DNA of 64,000 bases, from positions 32,831-96,830 of the forward strand of contig NZ_MDEC01000014.1 in NCBI RefSeq assembly GCF_002939785.1. The letters run 5' to 3'. The stretch comes from Xanthomonas codiaei (GTDB lineage: Bacteria; Pseudomonadota; Gammaproteobacteria; Xanthomonadales; Xanthomonadaceae). Made by a program: the position numbers and the translations under genes. Positions 17,730-28,529 of the stretch are shown in pieces. Position 1 is the stretch's first letter. Every line of letters starts with the position of its first letter. The notes below the pieces were generated by a model. The model saw only the letters and a list, made by a program, of their open reading frames with translations, did not search any database and was not told the DNA's origin.

Positions 17730-19055
17730 TCAGCTCGTCAGCAGGCTGCTGAGCGAGCTGGTGCTGCTCTGCAGCTTGCTGATCATGGTTTCCATCGCGG
17801 TGAACTGCGCGGTATAGCGGTCGCTGAGCTTCTCCATGCGGGCATCCAGATCGTCCAGCTCCGACTCATAGCCCTTGATGGCCTTGTTCAGGCTGTCCGA
17901 GCGCAGCGTCAGGGTGCCGTTGGTGACGTTGACGTTGCTGTCCAGCAGCTTGGTCAAGGTGCCGCCGAACTTGCTGTCCTTGCCGAAGACCTCGGCTGCG
18001 GCGCCACCGTCGGCGGCGATGGCGGTATCGAACTTGCCGCCGTCGAAGCTCATCACCCCATCCTTGTCGATGGTCAGGCCCAGCGCCTTGAGCTCGGTGA
18101 GGTTGCCGCTGACCTGGCCGCGCAGCTGTTGCTGCAGGCTGCGCACCAGCGAGTCGCCGGTCAGCGCCGAGGCGGTCTTGGTGGTGGCGTCGTAGCTGCT
18201 GCTCTTGGCCAGCAGCGTGTTGGCCGTGTTGTAGGCCGCGGCGAACGCGGTGAGGTTGCCCTTCAGGCCGCTGGTATCGGCGGCAATGCCCAGATCGACC
18301 TTGGTGCCTGCAGCGGCCTTGGTGAGGTTGAGCACCACGCCGGGCACGATGTCGCTGATGGTGTTGGAGCTGGAGGTACGCTCGAAGCCGTCCACGCGCA
18401 CCAGCGCATCGGCTGCCGCCACGGTCTGGTTCAAGCCGCCGGTGACGCCCGGCCCGTAGGTGAGGCCGCTCAGGCTCGGATCGCTGGCGCTGACCGTCAA
18501 TGCGCCCTTGGTGCCGGATTCGACCGCGTTGAACACCAGATGCTGGCCGTCGTTGGCGGTCACCACGCTGGCGGTGACGCCCTTGCCGCCGGCCGCCTTG
18601 TTGATGGCCGCGGCGATGTCGGTGAGCTTGTCGGTGCCACTGACGTCCACAGTGATGCTTTGGTCGCCATAACCGATGGTCAGCGTGCCGCTGCCGACCG
18701 TGGCATCGGCGGTAAACGCGCCGGAGGCGAGCTTCTGCGCGGTTGCCAGCGACACCACTTCCACCGAATAGTTGCCCGGCGCGGCCGAACTGGTGGTGGT
18801 GGCGGTGAAGCCGGCATCGGTCGGCACCGTGGCCTTGTAGGCATTGGTATCGGCACTGCTGACGACCTTGTCCAGCGCAGACTTGAGCGTGGTCATGCTG
18901 CTCTTGATCTGGCTGATCGCCGACAGCTGCGTGGTCGCGGCGGTGCCGGCCTTGTTGATGCGCGCCTGCTCGGGGTCTTTCTGCCGGGACACCAGGGTGG
19001 ACACCACGGTAGGGATATCCAGCCCCGAGGCGGACGTGCTGATCACCGATGCCAT
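17730..19055 (-). CDS. fliD: flagellar filament cap protein FliD
   Basis: A 441-residue protein. The N-terminus (MASVISTSASGLDIPTVVSTLVS) and the helical C-terminus (LDDLDARMEKLSDRYTAQFTAMETMISKL) are the conserved D0 regions of FliD. The middle is Ser/Thr/Ala-rich as in export-apparatus substrates. It caps the growing filament and helps flagellin fold. It lies between fliS and fliC with its own sigma-28-type promoter. Confidence 0.93.
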   Translation of the reverse strand: MASVISTSASGLDIPTVVSTLVSRQKDPEQARINKAGTAATTQLSAISQIKSSMTTLKSALDKVVSSADTNAYKATVPTDAGFTATTTSSAAPGNYSVEVVSLATAQKLASGAFTADATVGSGTLTIGYGDQSITVDVSGTDKLTDIAAAINKAAGGKGVTASVVTANDGQHLVFNAVESGTKGALTVSASDPSLSGLTYGPGVTGGLNQTVAAADALVRVDGFERTSSSNTISDIVPGVVLNLTKAAAGTKVDLGIAADTSGLKGNLTAFAAAYNTANTLLAKSSSYDATTKTASALTGDSLVRSLQQQLRGQVSGNLTELKALGLTIDKDGVMSFDGGKFDTAIAADGGAAAEVFGKDSKFGGTLTKLLDSNVNVTNGTLTLRSDSLNKAIKGYESELDDLDARMEKLSDRYTAQFTAMETMISKLQSSTSSLSSLLTS

Positions 19056-19111
19056 GTTGCGTTCCTCGTCTGGGCGTCCGAAACAGACGGACGCATGGGA
19101 TTACGTGACGG

Positions 19112-19138
19112 GTATCGGCCGCATCCGCGAGGACTTTA
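19112..19138 (-). promoter_or_regulatory. sigma-28-type promoter of fliD
   Basis: On the minus strand: TAAAGTCC, 11 bases, GCCGATAC, a close match to the FliA consensus with correct spacing. It is about 55 bases upstream of the fliD ATG. Confidence 0.8.
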
Positions 19139-19251
19139 GCGGCAGCGACCCATCTCGTTCACGACCTCGGTCGATGCAATTTCCATGCCGCGAACGGTGT
19201 CAAGGACACTGCGCGGGGACGGCGCACCGCGATATCACGCCGCTCTGCGCC

Positions 19252-19279
19252 AAAAAAAAGCCCCTCCGAAGAGGGGCTT
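19252..19279 (-). terminator. intrinsic terminator of fliC
   Basis: A 9-bp stem (AAGCCCCTC with GAGGGGCTT), a TTCG tetraloop on the transcribed strand and a run of eight T. It lies 28 bases after the fliC stop. Confidence 0.93.
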
Positions 19280-19307
19280 TGGGCTTGCTGCGAAGCGGTG
19301 CGGCCGA

Positions 19308-20507
19308 TTACTGGAGCAGGCTCAGCACGTTCTGCGGAACCGACTTGGCCTGGGCCAGCATCGCGGTACCGGCCTGCTGCAGGATCTGCGTGCGGGTCAG
19401 CTCGGCGGTTTCCTTGGCGTAATCGGTGTCGCGGATACGGCTACGCGAGGCCGACAGGTTTTCCGAGGTTGCGCTCAGGTTGGCGATGGTGGAGGTGAAG
19501 CGGTTCTGCACCGCACCCATGTCGGCGCGCGAGGAGTTGACCGCGGTCAGCGCCTTGTCGACGATTTCCAGGGCCTTCTGCGAGCCGGCGAACGTGGAGA
19601 TGTCCAGGTTGCTCAGGGTCACTGCGGCGGAGCCGGAGGCCGCCGAGGCGGTCTGCAGGCCGGCACCGACGGTGACGCCGGTGGCGCTGGAGGTACCCAT
19701 GGTCAGCGAGGTGAAGTCCTGGCCGGCCTTCAGCGATTCCAGCTTCAGGTTGCCGCCGGTATCGATCGAGGCGTACATGCCGGTCTGGTCGAGCTTGTCG
19801 TTGATCGCCGCTGCGACCTTCTTGTTGATCGCTGCCGCGTCGTCGCCGTTGGCAATCTTGACGTCGCCGATGGTGACGGTCTTGGCGGTGCCGCTGGCAT
19901 CGTTGAACGCCAGCGAGATGCCGGTGATCGAGCCGGAGGCCGTCGCGGTGCCGGTCACGCCAGCGCCCGACACCGAGGCGGCGAAGTTCGCCTTGCCCAG
20001 CGAATCGACGTTGGCGTCGACGATGCTGTTGATGCCGATGGTCTGGCCGGCGTCGGCGCCGACCTGGAACAGCGCGCCGGAGAAGTCGCCGTTCAGCAGC
20101 TTGGTGCCGTTGAAGTTGGTCTGGTTGGCAACGCGGTCGATTTCGGCGGTGAGCTGCTTGACTTCGGAGTTCAGCGCGTCACGGTCGCTGGCCGAGTTGG
20201 TGGCGTTGGACGACTGCACCGACAGCTCGCGGATACGCTGCAGGTTGCTGCCGATTTCGACCATCGCGCCTTCGGCGGTCTGGGCCAGCGAGATGCCGTC
20301 GTTGGCGTTGCGCGAGGCGACGTCCAGGCCGCGGATCTGGGTGGTGAAGCGTTCGGAGATCGCCAGACCGGCGGCGTCGTCCTTGGCGCTGTTGATGCGC
20401 AGACCAGAGGACAGACGCTGGATGCTCGTCGACATGCTGGCGCTGCTGGTGTTGAGGTTACGCTGAGCGTTCAGCGACATTACGTTGGTGTTGATTACCT
20501 GTGCCAT
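19308..20507 (-). CDS. fliC: flagellin FliC
   Basis: A 399-residue flagellin with conserved D0/D1 ends (MAQVINTNVMSLNAQRNLN; QQAGTAMLAQAKSVPQNVLSLLQ) and a Ser/Thr/Ala-rich central domain at about 170-290. The flg22 region spans residues 30-51 and reads SAKDDAAG, with Asp at position 43. In X. campestris pv. campestris, Asp-43 versus Val-43 is reported to decide non-elicitation versus elicitation of Arabidopsis FLS2. The start ATG 20507 follows AGGAGAAATC. Two sigma-28-type promoters and a hairpin lie upstream. Glycosylation is expected from the island but sites cannot be read. Confidence 0.97.
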   Translation of the reverse strand: MAQVINTNVMSLNAQRNLNTSSASMSTSIQRLSSGLRINSAKDDAAGLAISERFTTQIRGLDVASRNANDGISLAQTAEGAMVEIGSNLQRIRELSVQSSNATNSASDRDALNSEVKQLTAEIDRVANQTNFNGTKLLNGDFSGALFQVGADAGQTIGINSIVDANVDSLGKANFAASVSGAGVTGTATASGSITGISLAFNDASGTAKTVTIGDVKIANGDDAAAINKKVAAAINDKLDQTGMYASIDTGGNLKLESLKAGQDFTSLTMGTSSATGVTVGAGLQTASAASGSAAVTLSNLDISTFAGSQKALEIVDKALTAVNSSRADMGAVQNRFTSTIANLSATSENLSASRSRIRDTDYAKETAELTRTQILQQAGTAMLAQAKSVPQNVLSLLQ

Positions 20508-20602
20508 TTTGATTTCTCCTAAGCGATTTTTCCGGCAAGGGGGACTTGCCCGGAGCCTCCGCAGGGGGGCCATCAAGTTGGCCGTTGCCGCTGCTGAGAT
20601 GA

Positions 20603-20629
20603 ATAACGGCGTTGCGTCAGGAACCTTTA
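20603..20629 (-). promoter_or_regulatory. proximal sigma-28-type promoter of fliC
   Basis: On the minus strand: TAAAGGTT, 11 bases, GCCGTTAT. It is about 95 bases upstream of the fliC ATG. A hairpin (20532-20553; CCGGCAAG against CTTGCC) lies between it and the ribosome binding site. Confidence 0.75.
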
Positions 20630-20706
20630 GCGAAATTCAGTATCTTTTTACTGTTTTTCTGCCGCAGGACGAAAAGCGTAAGCGTTGCGTATCAAGGGGT
20701 TTGGTT

Positions 20707-20733
20707 TATTCGGCAGCACCCCGTGGATCTTTA
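20707..20733 (-). promoter_or_regulatory. distal sigma-28-type promoter of fliC
   Basis: On the minus strand: TAAAGATC, 11 bases, GCCGAATA. It is about 104 bases further upstream than the proximal site and implies a 5' leader near 190 bases. Apart from promoters, hairpins and the flgL terminator, nothing else is seen in 20508-20826. Confidence 0.7.
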
Positions 20734-20802
20734 GCGTTGGTATAAAACTTCAAGCAATAAACTCCGTCCGCCTGCACCGGGACTGCCGTGCAGGAGCGAA
20801 GC

Positions 20803-20821
20803 AAAACGCAGGTTTCCTGCG
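20803..20821 (-). terminator. probable terminator of flgL
   Basis: The minus strand forms CGCAGG-AAA-CCTGCG followed by TTTT, immediately after the flgL stop. The stem is short but the position is right for the end of the flgG-L operon. Confidence 0.6.
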
Positions 20822-20826
20822 CGAAA

Positions 20827-22032
20827 TCAGCGGATCATGTTGAACAAGGTCGACGACTGCATCTGCTGGAAGATCGTTTGAGCGGCCTGCAGGGAGGCCT
20901 TCTCGAGTTCGTACTGCCCGATCGCGGTGGCGTAGTCCAGATCGCGGATCGACGACAGGGTGGTCTTGAGCGTGACTTCGTTGGAAGCGAGCAGGGAGTT
21001 GGCATTGTTGATGGCCGACAACTGCGCGCCACCGGAGGCGCGCGCGTCGATCATCTTCGACGAGGCCTGCGCGATGTCGCGCATCGACGACTGCAAGGTG
21101 TTGATCATCGCCGCCTTCTGCGGCTTGGTCAGGGTGTCGGAGTTGAGCGCGCCGACCAGATCGTCGATGGTGGAAAACACATCCTTGGTGCCCGAGGGGC
21201 CGATCTGGAAGCTGTCGCCCACCGCCGGTGCGCCGCTGATGCGCATGCGCACGCCGGCCGCGTTGATGTCTTCGCCATCCTTGTAGGTGCCGGTGCCCAC
21301 CACTGCATTGGTGCTGTCGCGCACTTCATAGGTGTCGGCGGCGGTGAACTGCACGCTGTAGCTGCCGCCGTTCCAGCTGCCGGTGCTGGCATCGCGGCTG
21401 AAGTCCAGCAGCAGGCCGGTGCCGGCATTGGCGGCGTTGGCGTGCGCGTCCACGGTACCGTCGCCGGTGCGGATGCGCATGAAGATTTCGCTGCCGGGCA
21501 GGGTGTCGCTGACGAAGGTGTCCGGTGCGACCTCGACCTGCTTCTGGGTCTGGTCGCCGTTGTAGGCCACGCCGCCACTGCTCTTGATGAACGGCGCGCT
21601 GCCATCTGCGGTGCCGCCGAACAGGTAGCGGCCGGTGCCGTCGGTGCTGTTGGCCAGGCTCACCATGCTGTCGCGCAGCGCGGTCAGTTCCGAGGCGATC
21701 GCCTTGCGATCGTCCGGGCTGAGCGAGGAATTATTGGCCTGCACCGCCAATTCGGTGACGCGCGCCATTTTGTCGCCGGCTTGCGACAGGGCATTTTCCT
21801 GCAGCCCCAGCCGGTTTTGCACGTTGTTGGCGTTCTCGCCGAAGCGGGTGATGGCCGCGAGCGCGCGATCCAGGCCCACCGCGGTGCCGGCGGCAACCGG
21901 ATCGTCCTTGGCGGTGACCAGGCGCTGCCCGCTGGAGAGCTGCGATTCGAGTTGATTCAGCCGCGCCTGCTTGGCCCCCATCGAGGCGACCGACTGGCTG
22001 TACATCATGCTGGTAGAGATACGGTCGGTCAT
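20827..22032 (-). CDS. flgL: flagellar hook-filament junction protein FlgL (HAP3)
   Basis: A 401-residue flagellin-like protein. The N-terminus (MTDRISTSMMYSQSVASM, then LSSGQRLVTAKDDPVAAG) and C-terminus (LEKASLQAAQTIFQQMQSSTLFNMIR) are those of FlgL. It forms the second junction layer between hook and filament. The start ATG 22032 overlaps the flgK stop by one base. Confidence 0.93.
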   Translation of the reverse strand: MTDRISTSMMYSQSVASMGAKQARLNQLESQLSSGQRLVTAKDDPVAAGTAVGLDRALAAITRFGENANNVQNRLGLQENALSQAGDKMARVTELAVQANNSSLSPDDRKAIASELTALRDSMVSLANSTDGTGRYLFGGTADGSAPFIKSSGGVAYNGDQTQKQVEVAPDTFVSDTLPGSEIFMRIRTGDGTVDAHANAANAGTGLLLDFSRDASTGSWNGGSYSVQFTAADTYEVRDSTNAVVGTGTYKDGEDINAAGVRMRISGAPAVGDSFQIGPSGTKDVFSTIDDLVGALNSDTLTKPQKAAMINTLQSSMRDIAQASSKMIDARASGGAQLSAINNANSLLASNEVTLKTTLSSIRDLDYATAIGQYELEKASLQAAQTIFQQMQSSTLFNMIR

Positions 22033-23906
22033 CAGCGTACGGCGCCCAGGATGGCTTGGAAGATGGTGTCGGCGGTGGAGATCATCTGTGCGGCAGCCTG
22101 GTAGGCCTGCTGCAGCTTCAGCATGTTGGCGGCTTCCTCGTCGAGGTTGACGCCGGAGATCGAGTCGCGGCTGGCCTGCGCCTGGTCGTCGATGACCTTT
22201 TGCGCATCCGAGGCGTAGCTGGCCGCGCGCGCGGCCGAACCCACCGAGGTGGTCAGGCCGGACAGCGCGCCATTGAGCGTGACCGTGCCGCCGCTGAGCG
22301 CCTTGGCGTCGTCGATCTTGGCCAGCAATTTGGCATTGCCGTTGTCGCTGGAGCCGGCGCCCATCGGGCCAACGCCGAAGGTGTCGCCGGCCCTGGGCGC
22401 GCCATCCAGCGCAAAGCTCCAGCCATTGGCGCTGATGGTCTGGCCGGCGGTGTAGGCGAACGGGCCGGCGCCATCGATGGTGTACTGGTTGGCGTCGATG
22501 AATTCCACCGACGACGGGGTCAACAGCGCCGGGTTCTGCGCGTTGGTGACCTTGACGTCGCTGATCTTGCCGGTGCCCAGGTTGGCGACCGTGGCGGTAG
22601 CCTTGACCGGAGTGGCCGCGGCGATCCGCGAAGGATCGGTGATGGCCACCGACAGGGTGCCGGCCAGCCCAGCGGTGGGCTGCAGCAGGAACTTGTCGCC
22701 GTTGGCCGGGGTGCCGCCGACCACCAGGCTGACGCCGTTGAGCACCAGCGGGTTGGCCGCGGTGCCGGTGCCGGTCATCGGCACGGTGGAGCCGGTGCTG
22801 GCACTGGTGGCCTTCCACACGCCGCCGTCGAAGCTGAGCGTGACGTTCTGGCCGTCCACTGCCGACATGTTGCTGAAGCTGGCGCTCAGCGCGGCGCTAC
22901 CGGTGTTGGCGGGGTTGGCGGCGGTGGTGGGCGAACCGATGTTGAAGAAGTTGCCGCCCATCGCGCCGTACAGGTCCATACCTTGCGCGTGGCCGGCATT
23001 GAAGGTGCTGGCCATGCCTACGGCCAGCCGGCCCAGTTCGGCCTGGGTCGGTTCCAGCACGCTGCTGCGGAATTCCAGCAGGCCGCCGATCTGGCCGCCC
23101 AGCGAATTGGCGCTGAGGCTGACGTTCTGGCCCTGCGTCTGCATCGCTACCTGCAGCTTGGTGGGCTGGTACGGGTCGGCCACGGTGGTGAGCTTGGCCG
23201 CGGTGGTACCCACCACCAGCGCCTGGCCCCCGGCGGTGAAGACATTCATGAAGCCGCCGTCCTGGATCACCGCGGTGCCGCCGGTGTAGCCCACCAGCTT
23301 GGACACCAGCGCATCGCGCTGGTCGAGCATGTCCGGCGATGCGCTCTGGGCACTGCTGCCGATGGTGCCGTTGATCTTGGCGATCTGTTGCGTCAAGCGA
23401 TTGACTTCGTCCACCGAAGACGTCAACCCACTGTTGACTTCATTGCTCAGGCTGTCCATCTGCCCGTTGAGCTGCTTGAAGCGGGTCGCCAGCGAATTGC
23501 CGCTGTCGAGCATGCTCTGCCGCTCGGCGGTGGAGGAGGCGTTGGAGGACAGCGCGCTGGTGGAATCGAAGAAGTTCGACCACAGCCCGGCCACGTTGGT
23601 GGCGGTGTTGGAATACAGCGCGTCCACGCGGTTGGACAGCGAGGACAGCTGCTGCAGGCGCGAGAGTTCGCCGCCGGAGTCGAGCAGCCGCGAGATGGCC
23701 AGCTGGTCGGCCACCCGGCCCACTTCGGTGATCTTGGCGCCATTGCCCACGAACGCGTAGCCCATGTCGGTGGGCGTGCGCGTTGCGAATTCCACACGTT
23801 GGCGGCTGTAGCCTTCGGTATTGATGTTGGCGACGTTATGGCTAACGGTCGACAACGCCCGTTGGAAGGCGATCAGCGCGCTGGTCCCGGTGGACATGAT
23901 GGACAT
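22032..23906 (-). CDS. flgK: flagellar hook-associated protein FlgK (HAP1)
   Basis: A 624-residue protein with the rod/hook signature near the N-terminus (SHNVANINTEGYSRQRVEF) and a flagellin-type C-terminal helix (EAANMLKLQQAYQAAAQMISTADTIF). The repetitive Gly/Ser/Thr/Ala-rich centre is normal. It makes the first hook-filament junction layer. It lies 11 bases after flgJ and overlaps flgL by one base. Confidence 0.94.
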   Translation of the reverse strand: MSIMSTGTSALIAFQRALSTVSHNVANINTEGYSRQRVEFATRTPTDMGYAFVGNGAKITEVGRVADQLAISRLLDSGGELSRLQQLSSLSNRVDALYSNTATNVAGLWSNFFDSTSALSSNASSTAERQSMLDSGNSLATRFKQLNGQMDSLSNEVNSGLTSSVDEVNRLTQQIAKINGTIGSSAQSASPDMLDQRDALVSKLVGYTGGTAVIQDGGFMNVFTAGGQALVVGTTAAKLTTVADPYQPTKLQVAMQTQGQNVSLSANSLGGQIGGLLEFRSSVLEPTQAELGRLAVGMASTFNAGHAQGMDLYGAMGGNFFNIGSPTTAANPANTGSAALSASFSNMSAVDGQNVTLSFDGGVWKATSASTGSTVPMTGTGTAANPLVLNGVSLVVGGTPANGDKFLLQPTAGLAGTLSVAITDPSRIAAATPVKATATVANLGTGKISDVKVTNAQNPALLTPSSVEFIDANQYTIDGAGPFAYTAGQTISANGWSFALDGAPRAGDTFGVGPMGAGSSDNGNAKLLAKIDDAKALSGGTVTLNGALSGLTTSVGSAARAASYASDAQKVIDDQAQASRDSISGVNLDEEAANMLKLQQAYQAAAQMISTADTIFQAILGAVR

Positions 23907-23917
23907 GGACGTTTACC

Positions 23918-25096
23918 TCAGCGGCGGATGGTGCCGAGCCCGGCCGGCTCGGCGGTACTGGCATAGCGGTTGGACAGATCGGCCGCCGCGTTGCCGATCG
24001 CGGCCACCGCACGGTCGATGGTCGGACCGTTGGCGATCGCCGCGATCTTGGCCGCATAGCCCGGATCGGTGGCGTAGCCAGCCTGTTGCAAGCCGCGTGC
24101 AAAACCGCGGATATCGGTGCCGGCCTGCAGTGCGCCCTGGTAGCGGCTGTTGTTCTTCAGCAGGCGCACGTAGTCGGCAAAGCTTTCCTCGGCCGAGCCA
24201 TAGGCGCGGAAATCGGCGGTTTCGCTGGTCTTGACGCCATTGACGTATTCGTGGGTGCCGGTGGTGACCCTGGCGCCGTTCCAACCGGTGGCCTTGATGC
24301 CGAACAGGTTGTTGGAATCGCCGCCATTGCCGATGCCGCGACGGCCCCAGCCGGTTTCCAGCGCGGCCTGCGCCACCAGCGCGCGGGGGTCCACGCCCAG
24401 TTCGCGCGCGGCCTTCTGCGCGTGCGTCCAGATCTTGGCGACAAAGCCTTCCGGGGTGCGTTCGCCCAGGCTGGCGGCGGCGTTGCTGGCGGCGCTCGCG
24501 TTGACCGCGGCATTGGCGTCGGCGGCATCGCTGGCGGCCACGTCGGTCCAGCGGTCATTGGCCGACGGCCAGCTCATCGCGGCAGCATCGTCGCCGCCGG
24601 CCTCGCTGCTGCCGGTGCGCCCGGCGATCAGGTCCAGCACCTGGCTCATGCCCACGCCGCCCAGTGCGCCTGCGCCGAGCTTGGCCGCCGCGCCCAGGGT
24701 CGCGCCGAGACCGCTGGCCGCGCCTTCGCGGGCGGGCAGCGGCAACGAGGCATCGCGCTTGCCGGCGACCAATGCGTAGGCCTTTGCGGCCTCGGCGGTG
24801 TTGAGCGAGGTATTCAATGCCGGGCCGCCGGTCTGGCCGCCCAGTTGCTTGGCGATCATCGCAGACAGGCCCAGCCCCTTGCCATCGGTCAACGCCTTGG
24901 CCATCTGCTGGTCGTACATCTCGCGGAACATCTGGTTTTCGCCCGGAAACATCGGGTCGCCGGAGCTCGCATCGCGCATGCTCTTGACCAGCATCTGCGC
25001 AAACTGGCCTTCGAGCTGACGTGAGACCTTGTCGATCTTCGCCGGATCGGCCTTGGTGCTCGGGTTGAGATCGATGGGCGAGGCTGCGATACGCAT
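23918..25096 (-). CDS. flgJ: rod cap and peptidoglycan hydrolase FlgJ
   Basis: A 392-residue two-domain protein. Residues 1-100 are the rod-scaffold domain (LEGQFAQMLVKSMRDAS, FREMYDQQMAKAL). After a long Ala/Gly-rich linker (about 115-210) comes a GH73 muramidase domain (LGVDPRALVAQAALETGWGRRG) with likely catalytic E247 and SNNLFGIKA. It opens the cell wall for the rod in the periplasm. The linker makes it somewhat longer than the enterobacterial protein. It lies one base after flgI. Confidence 0.93.
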   Translation of the reverse strand: MRIAASPIDLNPSTKADPAKIDKVSRQLEGQFAQMLVKSMRDASSGDPMFPGENQMFREMYDQQMAKALTDGKGLGLSAMIAKQLGGQTGGPALNTSLNTAEAAKAYALVAGKRDASLPLPAREGAASGLGATLGAAAKLGAGALGGVGMSQVLDLIAGRTGSSEAGGDDAAAMSWPSANDRWTDVAASDAADANAAVNASAASNAAASLGERTPEGFVAKIWTHAQKAARELGVDPRALVAQAALETGWGRRGIGNGGDSNNLFGIKATGWNGARVTTGTHEYVNGVKTSETADFRAYGSAEESFADYVRLLKNNSRYQGALQAGTDIRGFARGLQQAGYATDPGYAAKIAAIANGPTIDRAVAAIGNAAADLSNRYASTAEPAGLGTIRR

Positions 25097-25097
25097 G

Positions 25098-26919
<1,822 letters not shown>

Positions 26920-26957
26920 GGTGTGGATTCCTAAGAGGGCGACGGGCGGCGGACCGA

Positions 26958-27743
26958 TCAGACGTTGTTGTTCAGGTAACCGAGCATCGAGTCGGTGGTG
27001 GAGATGGCCTTGGCGTTCATTTCGTAGGCGCGCTGGGTCTCGATCATGCTCACCAGCTCTTCCACCGTATTGACGTTGCTGCCTTCCAGCGCGCCCTGCA
27101 CGGTGGTGCCCAGGCCATTCAGGCCGGGCGTGCCGTTCTGCGCGGGGCCCGAGGCGGTGGTCTCGACGAACAGGTTCTCGCCCTTGGCCTGCAGGCCCGA
27201 GGGGTTGATGAAGTCGGTCAGGGTCAGCGCGCCGATTTCCTGCGCGGCCGCCTGGCCTGCGACGGTCACGCTGATGGTGCCGTCGTTGCCGATGGTCAGC
27301 GATTGCGCGCCTTCCGGCACCTGGATGCCCGGCTGCAGCGGATAGCCGCTGTTGGTGACCAGCTCGCCCTGCGCGTTGATCTGGAAGGTGCCGTCGCGGG
27401 TATAGGCCGAAGTGCCGTCGGGCATCTGCACTTCGAAGAAGCCGCGGCCGTTGACCATCACGTCGAGCGCGCGGCCGGTCTGCTGCTGGCTGCCCTGGTC
27501 GAAGCCCTTGAAGGTGGAGACCACGCGCACGCCGGTGCCCAGCTGCAGGCCGGTCGGCAACTGCGTCTGCGCGGAGGTCGAACCGCCGGGTGCACGCACC
27601 TGTTGATACAGCAGATCTTCGAACGCAGCGCGGTCGCGCTTGAAGCCGGTGGTGTTGGTGTTGGCCAGGTTGTTGGAAATGACCGACATGCGCGTCTGCT
27701 GCGCATCCAGTCCGGTTTTGGCGACCCACAAAGCCTGATTCAT
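26958..27743 (-). CDS. flgG: flagellar distal rod protein FlgG
   Basis: A 261-residue rod protein: MNQALWVAKTGLDAQQTRM, the ISNNLANTNTTGFKRDRA rod signature and a C-terminus with VEELVSMIETQRAYEMNAKAI. It is the first gene of the flgG-H-I-J-K-L operon. A near-perfect sigma-54 site lies about 55 bases upstream, and a 786-base gap separates it from flgF, where most bacteria have contiguous genes. Confidence 0.95.
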   Translation of the reverse strand: MNQALWVAKTGLDAQQTRMSVISNNLANTNTTGFKRDRAAFEDLLYQQVRAPGGSTSAQTQLPTGLQLGTGVRVVSTFKGFDQGSQQQTGRALDVMVNGRGFFEVQMPDGTSAYTRDGTFQINAQGELVTNSGYPLQPGIQVPEGAQSLTIGNDGTISVTVAGQAAAQEIGALTLTDFINPSGLQAKGENLFVETTASGPAQNGTPGLNGLGTTVQGALEGSNVNTVEELVSMIETQRAYEMNAKAISTTDSMLGYLNNNV

Positions 27744-27795
27744 GACCCGATTCCTCGTTAGACCCGGGGATGTGTTCCGGGTACGGGTGGGTATA

Positions 27796-27811
27796 TGCAC
27801 GTGGCGTGCCA
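27796..27811 (-). promoter_or_regulatory. sigma-54 promoter of flgG operon
   Basis: On the minus strand: TGGCACG, four bases, GTGCA. The -24 element is perfect and the -12 differs by one base from TTGCA, with correct spacing. Confidence 0.78.
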
Positions 27812-28074
27812 AAGTGGCGACGGATTTCTGCCGGGTGTGCGCGGGATCACGCGCCTGGCTGCGCGACGATCTACTCAGGGCAGGAGGGGCGGCGGCAGGC
27901 AGTCGCCAAGCCGCCGGCGGTTGCGTTTGCGTGGCTGATCACCTGGTGGTCGGTTGCCGGTTAGGGCAACTGATCACTTGGCGCGAACTCGTTTGATTGC
28001 AGGCGTAGCAGGCTCGTTGGCCGCGTCTCGGCTCCAGAACCCAGGGCAGAAGCTGAGTCGGTCGAGGGCGCGAT

Positions 28075-28166
28075 GCCCTCACCGCTTGCGGGACACGCCG
28101 TAAACCCGTCCATGGGGGCTCCGTGGCGGCATCCATGCCGCCAAGGGTCCCGCAATCGGCGAGGGC
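28075..28166 (+). repeat. nested inverted-repeat element, copy 1
   Basis: Outer arms of 20 bases (28075-28094 with 28147-28166, 18 of 20 paired) enclose the conserved core ACACGCCGTAAACCCGTCC and an inner 9-bp hairpin (TGGCGGCAT/ATGCCGCCA, 28124-28143). It lies in the 27744-28529 gap between flgG and flgF, in which I see no gene. Confidence 0.8.
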
Positions 28167-28259
28167 ACCGCGCCAGACAGTTTGCTGATGACCCAAATGG
28201 CGATCAACAAAGCACTTTGAGCACTGCTCTCATACGGGCACCGACAATCTTCACTGGTC

Positions 28260-28359
28260 CTTGCCCGTTCACCCTCCCGGGACCTTACGCGGCATGGATG
28301 CCGCGTAAGAGCCTCCATGGACGGATTCACGGCGTGTCCCGGGAGGGTGAGCGGGCAAG
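28260..28359 (-). repeat. nested inverted-repeat element, copy 2 (opposite orientation)
   Basis: Outer arms of 24 bases (28260-28283 with 28336-28359, 23 of 24 paired) and an inner 12-bp hairpin (28284-28309). On the minus strand the core reads ACACGCCGTGAATCCGTCC, homologous to copy 1, but both stems differ in sequence from copy 1 while keeping base pairing. Confidence 0.8.
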
Positions 28360-28529
28360 GGCCCTCCAGCCAGGTCACGGACTAGCCGCTCTGCAGCCAT
28401 GCCGCAGACCAGTCGTTCTGTAATGAAGCCCCGGACTTCTCTGTATGCCGAATGCGGTCGCCAAACACGCCTTACGGTCGGCGGCGGCGTTGGCAACAAA
28501 TTGCAACTGGCTGGCGGCATGCGCCGCGC

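Noticed and set aside
22056-23966. Plus-strand frame of 636 codons antisense to flgK
   Set aside because: His/Gly/Arg-rich shadow; flgK on the other strand has family signatures at both ends.
27744-28529. Insertion sequence or transposase in the long flgF/flgG gap
   Set aside because: No transposase-like frame is present; the gap holds palindromic elements, a promoter and non-coding sequence only.
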